Below, piece after piece: positions 37,006-45,583 of a stretch of 64,000 bases of DNA; the stretch's first letter is position 1, and the number at the start of each line of letters is the position of its first letter. Source of the stretch: Maribacter sp. MJ134 (GTDB lineage Bacteria > Bacteroidota > Bacteroidia > Flavobacteriales > Flavobacteriaceae); the NCBI RefSeq assembly GCF_003970695.1, contig NZ_CP034570.1:3472001-3536000 (forward strand). The letters are read 5' to 3'. Made by a program: the position numbers and the translations under genes. The notes beneath the pieces are model-generated. The model searched no databases. It was not told the DNA's origin and worked only from the letters and a program-made list of their open reading frames with translations.

Positions 37006-38481
37006 GCGTTGTAGTATTTCTGCTTTTTCCACTACGCCGTGCACCCGATAGTGTTTCAATAAATAAGCATCTATATACGCATTTAGTTTTTCCTCCTTTT
37101 TGTCAAAAACACGTCGGCCTTGTCTTACGACTATAGTTTTAGGGCGCAGTTCCTCCATAATATAGCGAAGTTCCTTAATTGCTTTATCTCTCTCATTATC
37201 AAAAAAAGGAAACAGCTCATCCCTACAAATGTTACTTGGGTGTGTAGCGGCCTTGGTCGGAGGTAGAGACCTTAAATTCCAATATCCTATGTGGTACCCA
37301 AGGAAAAGAATATTTTTTTTCTCTAGTTCGTTATTGCGTATGTATTGGGGAGCTGTAAAACCTTCCCCGTTAAAAAAAGTACCGTTATTAAATTTGTTCT
37401 GTATAATGTTCCCGTATTCTAGATAACTCTCCATCGGTATCAGGAGTAAAAGTAACAGCATGGCCTTTGGTAACTTAGACCTGTAATTGGAAACAAGAGC
37501 GTGAGCCGTGCTTGCTATTAGGATAAGCAACATAGGGTAAAGCTGTATGAGATAATGTCCATTAATTCTACCTCCTTTTAGAAAGGATATTAACACTCCG
37601 ATAATAGCAACTAAAAGAATGGTGCCAGTGGTATTCTTGAAGTCTATCCAGTTTTTTTTCCACGAGAAAAATAAAAAACCACAGACCAATAAAAACGTTG
37701 GGGCTAGTTTAAGTACCGAAAAACGTCTTGCTTCGGTATATTCCAATGGAGCTAAAATCACTGATTTCCACCAAACCATACCTTCACCTAAATTATAATA
37801 GGGCATAAAAGTGAGGGCTATTACACATAAAATACCAATGCCGTATAAAAGTGTATTCCAAACCCATGAGGTATGTTTGGTCTTGTGAAATTTATAGAGT
37901 AGAAAAAGGCCAAGTAATAGAACGGGGTAGGCCATATTCAGTTTTACCATTACCGTTATGCCCATGAATAGACCGGCTAGAAAGAACCATAATGGCTTTT
38001 TCTTTGAAATGAAAATGTATAGTCCCGGCACAAAAAAGGCCATACAAATATGTTCTGACATCACCCCTTGTAGACTTCCGAACAAACTCAGCAGTACTAC
38101 ACAGAAAACGGACATCCATAACGCAACCTGTTTGGTGGTGATTCTAATGCTGATTTTAAAGGTAAAAAAAGCGGTTGCGACTACTAAAAGCGCACCGATG
38201 AAACGAATTGCTACAAAGCTTTTTCCAAATACAGAAATGATAATAGCAAAAAAAGCAAACGTTAATGGAGGTTTTAAATCCCAAAGTTCTAAGTATGGTA
38301 GTTGCCCATCTACCCAAGATTGTCCCATAAGAATAAACGTGCTTTCATCACGATCAATGTAATCCCTAAAGAAAAATGGAAATCGAATAAGAATGGTCAG
38401 CACTAATAAATTCAGAAAAACCCATTTATCATTCAATCTTTGATAGTAAGAAAAAATAGAATGCGAGTGGTTTATTTTCAT
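37000..38481 (-). CDS. GT39-type (ArnT-like) membrane glycosyltransferase
   Basis: About 493 residues with some ten transmembrane helices and the GT39/GT83 N-terminal loop DYIDRDESTFILMGQSWVDG, in which the DRDE acidic pair is the expected catalytic/metal-binding motif, then LPYLELWDLKPPLTFAFFA. It should transfer a sugar from a polyprenyl phosphate onto lipid or protein on the periplasmic side. I chose ATG 38481; a GTG at 38496 would add five residues. It is transcribed against the biotin genes on both sides, overlapping bioD at its 3' end. No biotin role is suggested. Confidence 0.85.
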   Translation of the reverse strand: MKINHSHSIFSYYQRLNDKWVFLNLLVLTILIRFPFFFRDYIDRDESTFILMGQSWVDGQLPYLELWDLKPPLTFAFFAIIISVFGKSFVAIRFIGALLVVATAFFTFKISIRITTKQVALWMSVFCVVLLSLFGSLQGVMSEHICMAFFVPGLYIFISKKKPLWFFLAGLFMGITVMVKLNMAYPVLLLGLFLLYKFHKTKHTSWVWNTLLYGIGILCVIALTFMPYYNLGEGMVWWKSVILAPLEYTEARRFSVLKLAPTFLLVCGFLFFSWKKNWIDFKNTTGTILLVAIIGVLISFLKGGRINGHYLIQLYPMLLILIASTAHALVSNYRSKLPKAMLLLLLLIPMESYLEYGNIIQNKFNNGTFFNGEGFTAPQYIRNNELEKKNILFLGYHIGYWNLRSLPPTKAATHPSNICRDELFPFFDNERDKAIKELRYIMEELRPKTIVVRQGRRVFDKKEEKLNAYIDAYLLKHYRVHGVVEKAEILQRL

Positions 38482-38546
38482 CTTATACTGGAACACCTCT
38501 TTTTAAAAGACGTAAAGATTTACGCTGTTAATCTCGGATTGGGCAT

Positions 38547-38576
38547 AAATAAAAGAATCATTTCGTTCTTTTATTT
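38547..38576. promoter_or_regulatory. 11-bp inverted repeat upstream of bioA
   Basis: AAATAAAAGAA (38547-38557) and TTCTTTTATTT (38566-38576) form a perfect inverted repeat around TCATTTCG. It lies just upstream of a -7-like CATCTTTG (38579-38586) and 43 bases before the bioA ATG, in the divergent spacer with the GT39 gene. It is a candidate operator. Confidence 0.45.
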
Positions 38577-38618
38577 CCCATCTTTGCAAGATAGATAAAT
38601 TGAGGATTTTTAGATTCT

Positions 38619-39893
38619 ATGAAAGCGCAAAATCTATCGGAAAGAGATAAAAAACATCTGTGGCATCCACTGACCCAGCATAAAACTGCGGCACTTCCTT
38701 TAGGTATCGTTAAGGCAAAAGGTGCTTTATTCTGGGATGAGGAAGGACAAGAGTATATAGACGGAATCGCTTCTTGGTATACAGCCATGTACGGGCATTG
38801 TAATGAATATATCATTAATGCTGTCACGGCACAGATGGAGCAATTGGATTTCGTGATTTTCAGCGGTTTTACACATGAGCCTGCCGTGCAGTTATCAGAA
38901 AGACTACTGAAGATACTACCGTCTAATCAAGAGAAGCTATTTTTCAATGATAATGGCTCTACCGCTGTGGAAGCTGGGATTAAAATGGCCTTGCAATATC
39001 ATCACAATAAAGGCGAAAAAAGAGACGTACTAATAGCTTTTGAAGATGGTTTCCATGGAGATACTTTTGGGGCCATGAGTGCATCGGGGATTTCGTCGTA
39101 TAATGGACCTTTTGATGAATTTCTATTAAAAGCAAAACGTATTCCTACTCCGCAAGAGGATACTATTGAGGAGGTACTTTCACAATTGGAAACCATTGTG
39201 CGAAACCATAAATGTGCGGCCTTTATTTTTGAGCCTTTGGCCCAGGGAGCCGCGGGAATGAAATTTCATTCTGAAAAAGGCTTGGATGCAGTAATAGAAA
39301 AATGCCAAGAATTGGATATCCTTTGTATTGCGGATGAAATAATGACCGGTTTTGGTAAAACAGGCAAGAATTTCGCTTCCGAGAATCTAGAGCATCAACC
39401 AGATATCATATGCCTTAGCAAAGCACTTACAGCAGGAATGTTCCCTTTGAGCATTACCAGTTGCTCTAAGAACGTATATGAAGCTTTTTTAAGTGAAGAC
39501 GTTCACAAGGGCTTTTTTCATGCACATACGTTTAGTGCCCATCCCATTGGTTGTGCCGCTGCCTTGGCCGGATTAGACCTGTTGGAATCTCCTGAAATAT
39601 TGGAAAGACGCACCTATATAAAAAATGCACACGAACATTTTGTAAGCGAGATTAAAGACCATCCAAAAGTAGGCAATGCACGCTGCATGGGGGTAATTAT
39701 GGCTATTGACTTGAATGTAGAAATGGAGCGCTATGGTAATTTAAGGGATGAATTGTATCAGTTTTTTATAAAGAGGGGCGTAATTTTACGTCCATTGGGA
39801 AACACCGTATACGTTTTGCCACCTTATGTGATTACCAATGAACAATTGCATAATATATATGAGGTAATTATAGAACTATTGGAAACCTTTTAA
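38619..39893 (+). CDS. bioA: Adenosylmethionine-8-amino-7-oxononanoate aminotransferase
   Basis: 424 residues of class III aminotransferase. Marks: KKHLWHPLTQHK, DGIASWYTAMYGHCN, FNDNGSTAVEAGIKMALQYH, AFEDGFHGDTFGAMSASG, IADEIMTGFGKTG and the PLP lysine in ICLSKALTAGMFPL. It transfers an amino group from S-adenosylmethionine to KAPA, giving 7,8-diaminopelargonate. It starts a second biotin transcript; the ketosynthase follows seven bases after its stop. Confidence 0.96.
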   Translation: MKAQNLSERDKKHLWHPLTQHKTAALPLGIVKAKGALFWDEEGQEYIDGIASWYTAMYGHCNEYIINAVTAQMEQLDFVIFSGFTHEPAVQLSERLLKILPSNQEKLFFNDNGSTAVEAGIKMALQYHHNKGEKRDVLIAFEDGFHGDTFGAMSASGISSYNGPFDEFLLKAKRIPTPQEDTIEEVLSQLETIVRNHKCAAFIFEPLAQGAAGMKFHSEKGLDAVIEKCQELDILCIADEIMTGFGKTGKNFASENLEHQPDIICLSKALTAGMFPLSITSCSKNVYEAFLSEDVHKGFFHAHTFSAHPIGCAAALAGLDLLESPEILERRTYIKNAHEHFVSEIKDHPKVGNARCMGVIMAIDLNVEMERYGNLRDELYQFFIKRGVILRPLGNTVYVLPPYVITNEQLHNIYEVIIELLETF

Positions 39894-39900
39894 AACTATT

Positions 39901-41079
39901 TTGAAAGAAGAAATATCCATAACAGCAGTTGCTTCTATATCCCCTTTGGGAGAATCATTAGAAGGTGCTTTTGAAAAATATCAGCAACGAAATCATTGTT
40001 TTACGCATCGAAAATATGACAAAGAGAAAACGTGGATAGCTCCTTTGCCTGACGATGTTTTGGAGAAAATTACAGAGTTAAGAATCTCAGATTCCAAATA
40101 CCAGAATTTGGATAACAGTGTACTTTACGCCATTTACGCCTCTAGAAAAGCGATTAAGACTGCGGGATGGTCAGGGGAGAACAATTTTGGAATAAACATT
40201 GGTTCGTCACGAGGGGCTACAGCCCTTTTTGAAAAATTCCATGAGGAGTACCTGCAAAATGGCAGAACAGCGACGCTAACTTCACCTACAACAACCTTAG
40301 GAAATATTTCGTCATGGGTCGGTCATGATTTACAGACTAAGGGCCCGGATGTATCGCACTCTATTACATGCTCTACGGCATTACACTCTTTATTGAACGG
40401 CGTGGCATGGATTCAAGGAGGTATGGCGGATAAGTTTTTGGTAGGAGGTAGTGAGGCGCCCCTGACCCCGTTCACCATAGCGCAACTAAAAGCACTGAAA
40501 ATTTATACCTCTTCTGCTGTCGCTTCGAGCGGAGTTGAGCAGTCGTATCCTTGTAAAGCCCTAGACTTAACTAAAAGAAAAAATACCATGGTCTTGGGCG
40601 AAGCCGCATCCATGGCGTGTTTGCAAAGGGGTACTTCAAAAAACACTTTGGCTATTATCAAAGGAGTTGGCTATGCTACGGAACCCTTGGAGCATAATGT
40701 GTCCATATCCACCGATGCCGTCTGCTTTCAGCGATCAATGAAAATGGCCTTAGGTGAAATTTCACCGGATGAGGTTGATGCTATTGTTATGCACGCACCT
40801 GGCACTATCAAGGGAGATTTAAGTGAATACAATGCCATAAAAAAAGTTTTTTGTAACAAACAGCCTTTTTTAACTACAAATAAATGGAAAGTAGGGCACA
40901 CCTTTGGAGCTTCGGGAATGCTAAGTATAGAAATGGCAATTCTCATGTTGCAAAATCAACAGGCTATAAAAGTACCGTATGTCACTTACGATAACGTTCC
41001 TAAAACTATCCAAAACGTATTGGTCAATGCCGTAGGCTTTGGAGGTAATGCGGTTAGTGTATTTCTAGGGCGACCCTAA
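39901..41079 (+). CDS. Beta-ketoacyl synthase in the biotin locus
   Basis: 392 residues of the KAS I/II (thiolase fold) type, from a TTG start. The Cys-His-His triad is present: C157 in SITCSTALHS, H298 in VMHAPGTIKGD and H333 in WKVGHTFGASGM; GFGGNAVSVFLG ends the protein. These enzymes extend acyl chains by decarboxylative condensation with malonyl-ACP. Placed between bioA (seven bases) and bioB, it most likely serves pimeloyl-ACP formation, the chain that BioF consumes. No bioC or bioH is present in the window. It is not the KAS III-like BioZ type, judged by the C-H-H rather than C-H-N triad. Confidence 0.88.
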   Translation: MKEEISITAVASISPLGESLEGAFEKYQQRNHCFTHRKYDKEKTWIAPLPDDVLEKITELRISDSKYQNLDNSVLYAIYASRKAIKTAGWSGENNFGINIGSSRGATALFEKFHEEYLQNGRTATLTSPTTTLGNISSWVGHDLQTKGPDVSHSITCSTALHSLLNGVAWIQGGMADKFLVGGSEAPLTPFTIAQLKALKIYTSSAVASSGVEQSYPCKALDLTKRKNTMVLGEAASMACLQRGTSKNTLAIIKGVGYATEPLEHNVSISTDAVCFQRSMKMALGEISPDEVDAIVMHAPGTIKGDLSEYNAIKKVFCNKQPFLTTNKWKVGHTFGASGMLSIEMAILMLQNQQAIKVPYVTYDNVPKTIQNVLVNAVGFGGNAVSVFLGRP

Positions 41080-41175
41080 AACTAATGTTCTTTTGGCTAA
41101 ATATACATATGGTTAACTTACTTTTTTTAATGAACTATTTAAACGTTACTATTATTATTTCTACTTGAATTCCGC

Positions 41176-41183
41176 TATTTTTG
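41176..41183 (+). promoter_or_regulatory. Putative -7 box of bioB
   Basis: TATTTTTG, 25 bases before the bioB ATG, in a 129-base spacer after the ketosynthase. This suggests bioB may have its own promoter. No TTG at standard spacing is visible. Confidence 0.4.
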
Positions 41184-41208
41184 AAATCTGCAAACAACCC
41201 AAGATTTT

Positions 41209-42303
41209 ATGAGCAAAGTGAGAAATAATTGGACGAAAGAAGAAATTCTTGATATTTATAATAAACCGTTAATGGAGTTGCTTTATGAAGCAGCTACCGT
41301 TCATAGAAAAAACCACGACCCCAACACGGTCCAAGTTTCCACACTACTTTCTATAAAAACCGGGGGTTGCCCTGAGGATTGTGGCTATTGCCCGCAAGCA
41401 GCGCGTTATCATACAGATATTGAAGGGAATGATTTAATGACGGTTCCGCATGTAAAGGCGCAGGCACTTAGGGCTAAAGCCTCGGGAAGTTCGCGTGTTT
41501 GTATGGGAGCAGCTTGGCGTAACGTAAAGGATGGTCCGGAGTTTGATCAGGTTTTGGAGATGGTGCGCACCATAAATAAATTGGATATGGAAGTTTGCTG
41601 CACCCTAGGGATGATTACGGAAAATCAGGCGAAACGACTGGCAGAGGCCGGACTCTATGCGTATAACCATAATCTGGATACCTCAGAGGATTATTATAAG
41701 GATGTGATTTCTACAAGAGCTTTTGAAGATCGTTTAGATACCATAGATAATGTTAGGAAGACCAACGTTACGGTATGTAGCGGCGGTATTATAGGCATGG
41801 GAGAACAGTTGGAGGACAGAGCCGGGATGCTTGTTGCCCTGGCTTCTTTAAGTCCACAGCCAGAGTCTACGCCTATTAACGCTTTGGTGCCTGTAGAAGG
41901 AACGCCCATGGAAGACATAGCACCCGTTGCTATCTGGGACATGATTCGTATGGTAGCCACAACGCGTATTGTTTTACCGGAAACACAAGTGCGTTTGTCT
42001 GCCGGTAGAACAGAAATGAGTAGAGAAGGGCAGGCCATGTGTTTCTTTGCGGGAGCCAATTCTATTTTTACGGGAGATAAATTACTAACTACGCCCAATC
42101 CGGATGTTAACGAGGATATGGAGATGTTCAAGCTCTTAGGCTTAAATCCTCAGAAACCGTTTACTAAAGTTTCCCAACCAAAAACAGTCGAAGCATCGGA
42201 CTCTGAGTTTAAACCGTTAGGAGAGAAACCAAAATGGACAAGACCGGGTCATAAAATTGAGCGTAATGAGGAGGCAAAACTAAAAGCCAAATTGACGGAC
42301 TAA
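41209..42303 (+). CDS. bioB: Biotin synthase
   Basis: 364 residues, radical SAM. The [4Fe-4S] motif is in GGCPEDCGYCPQAARYHT (CxxxCxxC), with SSRVCMGAAWR, YNHNLDTSEDYY, CSGGIIGMGE and the [2Fe-2S] region with the conserved arginine in VRLSAGR. It inserts sulphur into dethiobiotin, the last step. It lies 129 bases after the ketosynthase and has its own possible -7 box. Confidence 0.98.
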   Translation: MSKVRNNWTKEEILDIYNKPLMELLYEAATVHRKNHDPNTVQVSTLLSIKTGGCPEDCGYCPQAARYHTDIEGNDLMTVPHVKAQALRAKASGSSRVCMGAAWRNVKDGPEFDQVLEMVRTINKLDMEVCCTLGMITENQAKRLAEAGLYAYNHNLDTSEDYYKDVISTRAFEDRLDTIDNVRKTNVTVCSGGIIGMGEQLEDRAGMLVALASLSPQPESTPINALVPVEGTPMEDIAPVAIWDMIRMVATTRIVLPETQVRLSAGRTEMSREGQAMCFFAGANSIFTGDKLLTTPNPDVNEDMEMFKLLGLNPQKPFTKVSQPKTVEASDSEFKPLGEKPKWTRPGHKIERNEEAKLKAKLTD

Positions 42304-42380
42304 GCTTTTATTATTGAACTTTTAAGATATTCTTTTCATGAGCTTGCCTAAATTTGAGGTTCTAAAAACCCAAAAGACCA

Positions 42381-43247
42381 TTGAAGTTAGTTGAAGTAAA
42401 TAGGGTACAATCTATCACAAAGAAAGACTTTGTAAAAGACTATTTAAAACCACAAAAACCTTTGGTGATTGAGGAGTTTGATGGCAATTGGGCCGCGCAC
42501 AAAAAATGGTCTTTAGATTATATGAAAGAGATGGCCGGGGATAAGATAGTTCCCTTGTACGATGACCGTCCCGTACATCACAAAGATGGTTTTAACGAGC
42601 CCCATGCAGAGATGTTGATGTCCGAGTATGTAGATCTTTTGAAGTGTGAACCTACCAAGTACAGAATTTTTCTTTGGAATATTTTAAAGGAAGTACCAGC
42701 TTTACAGAAGGACTTTAGTTATCCCGATTTCGGGATTAGGCTACTGAAAGGCGTTCCTATGTTGTTTTTCGGAGGAAAGGATTCACATACGTTTATGCAT
42801 TATGATATTGATCTGGCCAATATTTTTCATTTTCATTTTGAGGGGGAAAAGGAGTGTATTCTGTTTCCGCAATCGCAGAATAAATACCTCTATAAAGTAC
42901 CGCATGCTATAATCACGCACGAAAGTATCGATTTTTCTAATCCAGATTTCAAAAAATGGCCCGCTTTGGAGAAGGTAAGCGGCTACAAAACTACTTTGAA
43001 GCACGGTGAGGTATTGTATATGCCTGAAGGATTTTGGCATTATATGAAATACAAAACACCGGGCTTTTCAATGAGTTTACGTGGGTTAGCCCGAAATCCT
43101 AAAAATTTTGCCCACGCGGCCTACAATATCTTCGTTATGCGCCATTTTGATGTATTGATGCGAAAATTACAAGGCCAACGATGGATTGAGCGAAAGAATA
43201 AAAAAACAATAGTCAACACTAATGCCAATATTGGAATTAAGGAATAA
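42381..43247 (+). CDS. Cupin-like (JmjC/FIH-type) dioxygenase
   Basis: 288 residues from a TTG start. The central fold has the iron-binding HxD in TFMHYDIDLANIF and the distal His in YMPEGFWHYMKY, with ECILFPQSQNKYLYKVPH between them, as in Fe(II)/2-oxoglutarate hydroxylases of the cupin_8 family. The N-terminal FVKDYLKPQKPLVIEEFDGNW is typical. The substrate is unknown: possibilities include a protein side chain. It lies 77 bases after bioB and overlaps convergent recX by 11 bases. Confidence 0.85.
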   Translation: MKLVEVNRVQSITKKDFVKDYLKPQKPLVIEEFDGNWAAHKKWSLDYMKEMAGDKIVPLYDDRPVHHKDGFNEPHAEMLMSEYVDLLKCEPTKYRIFLWNILKEVPALQKDFSYPDFGIRLLKGVPMLFFGGKDSHTFMHYDIDLANIFHFHFEGEKECILFPQSQNKYLYKVPHAIITHESIDFSNPDFKKWPALEKVSGYKTTLKHGEVLYMPEGFWHYMKYKTPGFSMSLRGLARNPKNFAHAAYNIFVMRHFDVLMRKLQGQRWIERKNKKTIVNTNANIGIKE

Positions 43248-43710
43248 GCTCCTTCATTTTTTCATAGACCAAATGACTTTCCCAGCCACGGTAAAGTAAA
43301 TAGTCAGCAAGTTTTTTTCTTTTTTTAAGCTTGTTTGACTCGTTCAGTTGTAGGAGTCTTTTTCTCGCAAGAGCATCCAGGGTTTTTATGTAATCTACCT
43401 CATTAATCTCCTTCAAAGCCGTATTAATATTATACTTGGAAATATCACGTTGTTTCAGTTCCGTCACGATACGTTTTTTACCCCATTTTTTTATATTGAA
43501 CTTACCTCTGGCAAAACTCTTCGCAAAGCGTTCTTCGTTCAAATAGTTCTCCTGGATAAGTTGAGTAACAATCTGGTCAATGGCCACGGGAATCATCCCC
43601 ATCTGCTTTAATTTGCTTATTACTTCCTTATGGCAACGGTCTTGATAAGCGCAATAGCTTTCCAGTTTTTTAGTGGCCTCCGTTAGGGAATATGCTTTGT
43701 TTTGTAACAT
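43237..43710 (-). CDS. recX: Regulatory protein RecX
   Basis: 157 residues, the expected size for this three-helix-repeat protein. Marks: LTEATKKLESYCAYQDRCHKE, VTQLIQENYLNEERFAKSFA, KWGKKRIVTELKQRDIS and YLLYRGWESHLVYEKMKEL. RecX binds RecA filaments and limits recombination. recA itself is not in the window. The 3' end overlaps the dioxygenase gene on the other strand. The terminator at 43756-43781 separates it from the RNase G gene upstream. Confidence 0.92.
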   Translation of the reverse strand: MLQNKAYSLTEATKKLESYCAYQDRCHKEVISKLKQMGMIPVAIDQIVTQLIQENYLNEERFAKSFARGKFNIKKWGKKRIVTELKQRDISKYNINTALKEINEVDYIKTLDALARKRLLQLNESNKLKKRKKLADYLLYRGWESHLVYEKMKELIP

Positions 43711-43755
43711 AGGTCAAAAATAAGAAAACCTTTTACGGCTTTAGACAAACAAAAA

Positions 43756-43781
43756 AAGCGACCCCTTTGCTGAGGTCGCTT
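43756..43781 (-). terminator. Terminator downstream of the RNase E/G gene
   Basis: On the minus strand an 8-bp stem (AAGCGACC 43756-43763 with GGTCGCTT 43774-43781) runs into a seven-T tract. A second stem (ACCCTAAT/ATTAGGGT, 43811-43830) stands between it and the gene. Confidence 0.8.
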
Positions 43782-43810
43782 AAATTTTGAATCTGTTTAT
43801 TCTTCAACAG

Positions 43811-43830
43811 ACCCTAATAATAATTAGGGT
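43811..43830. repeat. Inverted repeat in the 3' region of the RNase E/G gene
   Basis: ACCCTAAT and ATTAGGGT pair perfectly around AATA. No T-run follows on either strand, so it is not a terminator by itself; it may protect the 3' end of the transcript. Confidence 0.55.
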
Positions 43831-43879
43831 TAGTTTAACTTCCTTTTTCATCGCTCTTCGCTTTGAAAAAAGAGTTTCA

Positions 43880-45427
43880 CTAATATATGGTTTTACCGTC
43901 TTTGTTCTTAAAACGGTATTCAAGATACGTATATGCATCCCTAGGTTGTATTCTAATCCATCTTCTATGCTCTAAGAACCACTTAAAGCGTATAGATGGG
44001 AAACCTTTTGTAAGATAGGCTGCAATGAAAGGATGTATGTTTAGTGTTATGCTGTTATCCTTTGCAGGTCCTTTCAATAAACGTTCAAGATCTACGTTTA
44101 TTTTGTCTATTAAGACTATAGGAGCTTCTACTTCCTGCCCACTATTATTAGGGTTTTCCTCGGTAGTCTTAATATTCATTTCGGGTCTTACACGTTGCCT
44201 TGTTATTTGGATAAGCCCAAACTTACTTGGCGGTAGAATCTTGTGTTTAGCACGGTCATCTTTCATTTCATCTCTAAGATGTTCAAAAAGTTTTTTCCTG
44301 TGCTGCGCTTTGACCATATCAATGAAATCCACTACAATAATACCTCCCATATCCCTAAGACGCAATTGTCTGGCTATTTCGGAGGCGGCCAACAAGTTTA
44401 CCTCTAGGGCAGTGTCTTCTTGGTTCTTTGCCTTATTGGAACGGTTGCCGCTATTAACGTCAACTACATGAAGAGCTTCGGTATGTTCTATAATCAAATA
44501 GGCACCTTTGCTCATTGTAGCCGTTCGTCCAAAAGAGGTTTTAATCTGCCTTTCTATCCCGAATTTTTCAAAAATGGGAACATTGGCTTTATAATGTTTG
44601 ACTATCGATTCTTTGTTAGGAGCGATTTCCATAACGTAATCCTTAATTTCATCAAACAGCGTGGTGTCATCAACATGTATACCGGTAAAACTATCGTTGA
44701 AAACATCTCTTAATATAGAGGATGCTCTGTTAAGTTCTACCAATACCTTTGAAGGTGTTTGAGCGCGATATAATTTTTTACACATTGTGGACCATTTGTC
44801 CAACAAGTTTTCTAGATCTTTATCTAGTTCTGCTACTTTTTTGCCTTCTGCAACTGTTCTTATGATTACTCCAAATCCTTTTGGTTTTATACTTTTTACA
44901 AGTCTCTTTAACCTATCTTTTTCTTTTGAGCTTCCAATTTTTTGAGATACGGAAACGCGGTCGGAAAAAGGAACCATTACTAAATAGCGTCCAGCTATAG
45001 AAAGTTCTGAACTTATTCTTGGTCCTTTGGTGGATATGGGTTCTTTAACAATTTGCACTAAAAGAGATTGATTGGCTTTAATAACATCTGTTATTACGCC
45101 ATGTTTGTCAATATCCTTATCAAATGGAAAATCTTTTAGGGAGTAATCCCTTAATTTACCTGTACTCACTTGTTTAGTGAACTTTAGCATTGAAGAAAGC
45201 TGTGGTCCCAGGTCATGGTAATGCAAAAATGCATCTTTTTCATACCCTACATTGACGAATGCAGCGTTTAGCCCAGTGACCGGCTTCCGAATTTTAGCGA
45301 GAAAAATATCGCCTACGGAAAAGTTATTATTGTCTTCTTCTTTATGTAGTTCAGTGAGTTTCCCATCTTTAAGCAAAGCAAAATCAACAGAATTGGAACT
45401 AGATCTTACGATTAATTCTCTATTCAC
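43880..45427 (-). CDS. rng: Ribonuclease E/G family protein
   Basis: 515 residues from a GTG start, the RNase G-like short form. An S1 RNA-binding domain is at the N-terminus (NFSVGDIFLAKIRKPVTGLN, AAFVNVGYEKDAFLHYHDLG); the catalytic core shows the magnesium aspartates in HVVDVNSGNRS and GGIIVVDFIDM, then RKKLFEHLRDEMKDDRAKHK and LIQITRQRVRP. It cuts single-stranded AU-rich RNA in rRNA maturation and mRNA decay. The C-terminal scaffold of RNase E is absent. A terminator lies downstream. Confidence 0.95.
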   Translation of the reverse strand: MNRELIVRSSSNSVDFALLKDGKLTELHKEEDNNNFSVGDIFLAKIRKPVTGLNAAFVNVGYEKDAFLHYHDLGPQLSSMLKFTKQVSTGKLRDYSLKDFPFDKDIDKHGVITDVIKANQSLLVQIVKEPISTKGPRISSELSIAGRYLVMVPFSDRVSVSQKIGSSKEKDRLKRLVKSIKPKGFGVIIRTVAEGKKVAELDKDLENLLDKWSTMCKKLYRAQTPSKVLVELNRASSILRDVFNDSFTGIHVDDTTLFDEIKDYVMEIAPNKESIVKHYKANVPIFEKFGIERQIKTSFGRTATMSKGAYLIIEHTEALHVVDVNSGNRSNKAKNQEDTALEVNLLAASEIARQLRLRDMGGIIVVDFIDMVKAQHRKKLFEHLRDEMKDDRAKHKILPPSKFGLIQITRQRVRPEMNIKTTEENPNNSGQEVEAPIVLIDKINVDLERLLKGPAKDNSITLNIHPFIAAYLTKGFPSIRFKWFLEHRRWIRIQPRDAYTYLEYRFKNKDGKTIY

Positions 45428-45556
45428 CTGAATATATTTGTATTTATCCAGCTTTAAAAAAGCGGATAAATAGATTAAACAATGTTAGAAACAGATTCGT
45501 TTGAACCTGCCGAGATTCATCTTTGGAATCCCTATGTCAAGGAACGTATTAAAATG

Positions 45557-45583
45557 AAAAAGTAGTTTAAAAAACTACTTTTT
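45557..45583. terminator. Bidirectional terminator after the COX24-like gene
   Basis: A perfect 12-bp stem, AAAAAGTAGTTT (45557-45568) with AAACTACTTTTT (45572-45583), around a three-base loop. On the minus strand it ends the HU/COX24 transcript and overlaps the last codons of that gene. Confidence 0.75.

Noticed and set aside
41080..41208. BirA-type biotin operator before bioB
   Set aside because: The sequence lacks a convincing TTGTAAACC/GGTTTACAA pair; partial similarity around 41110-41150 is within AT-rich noise.
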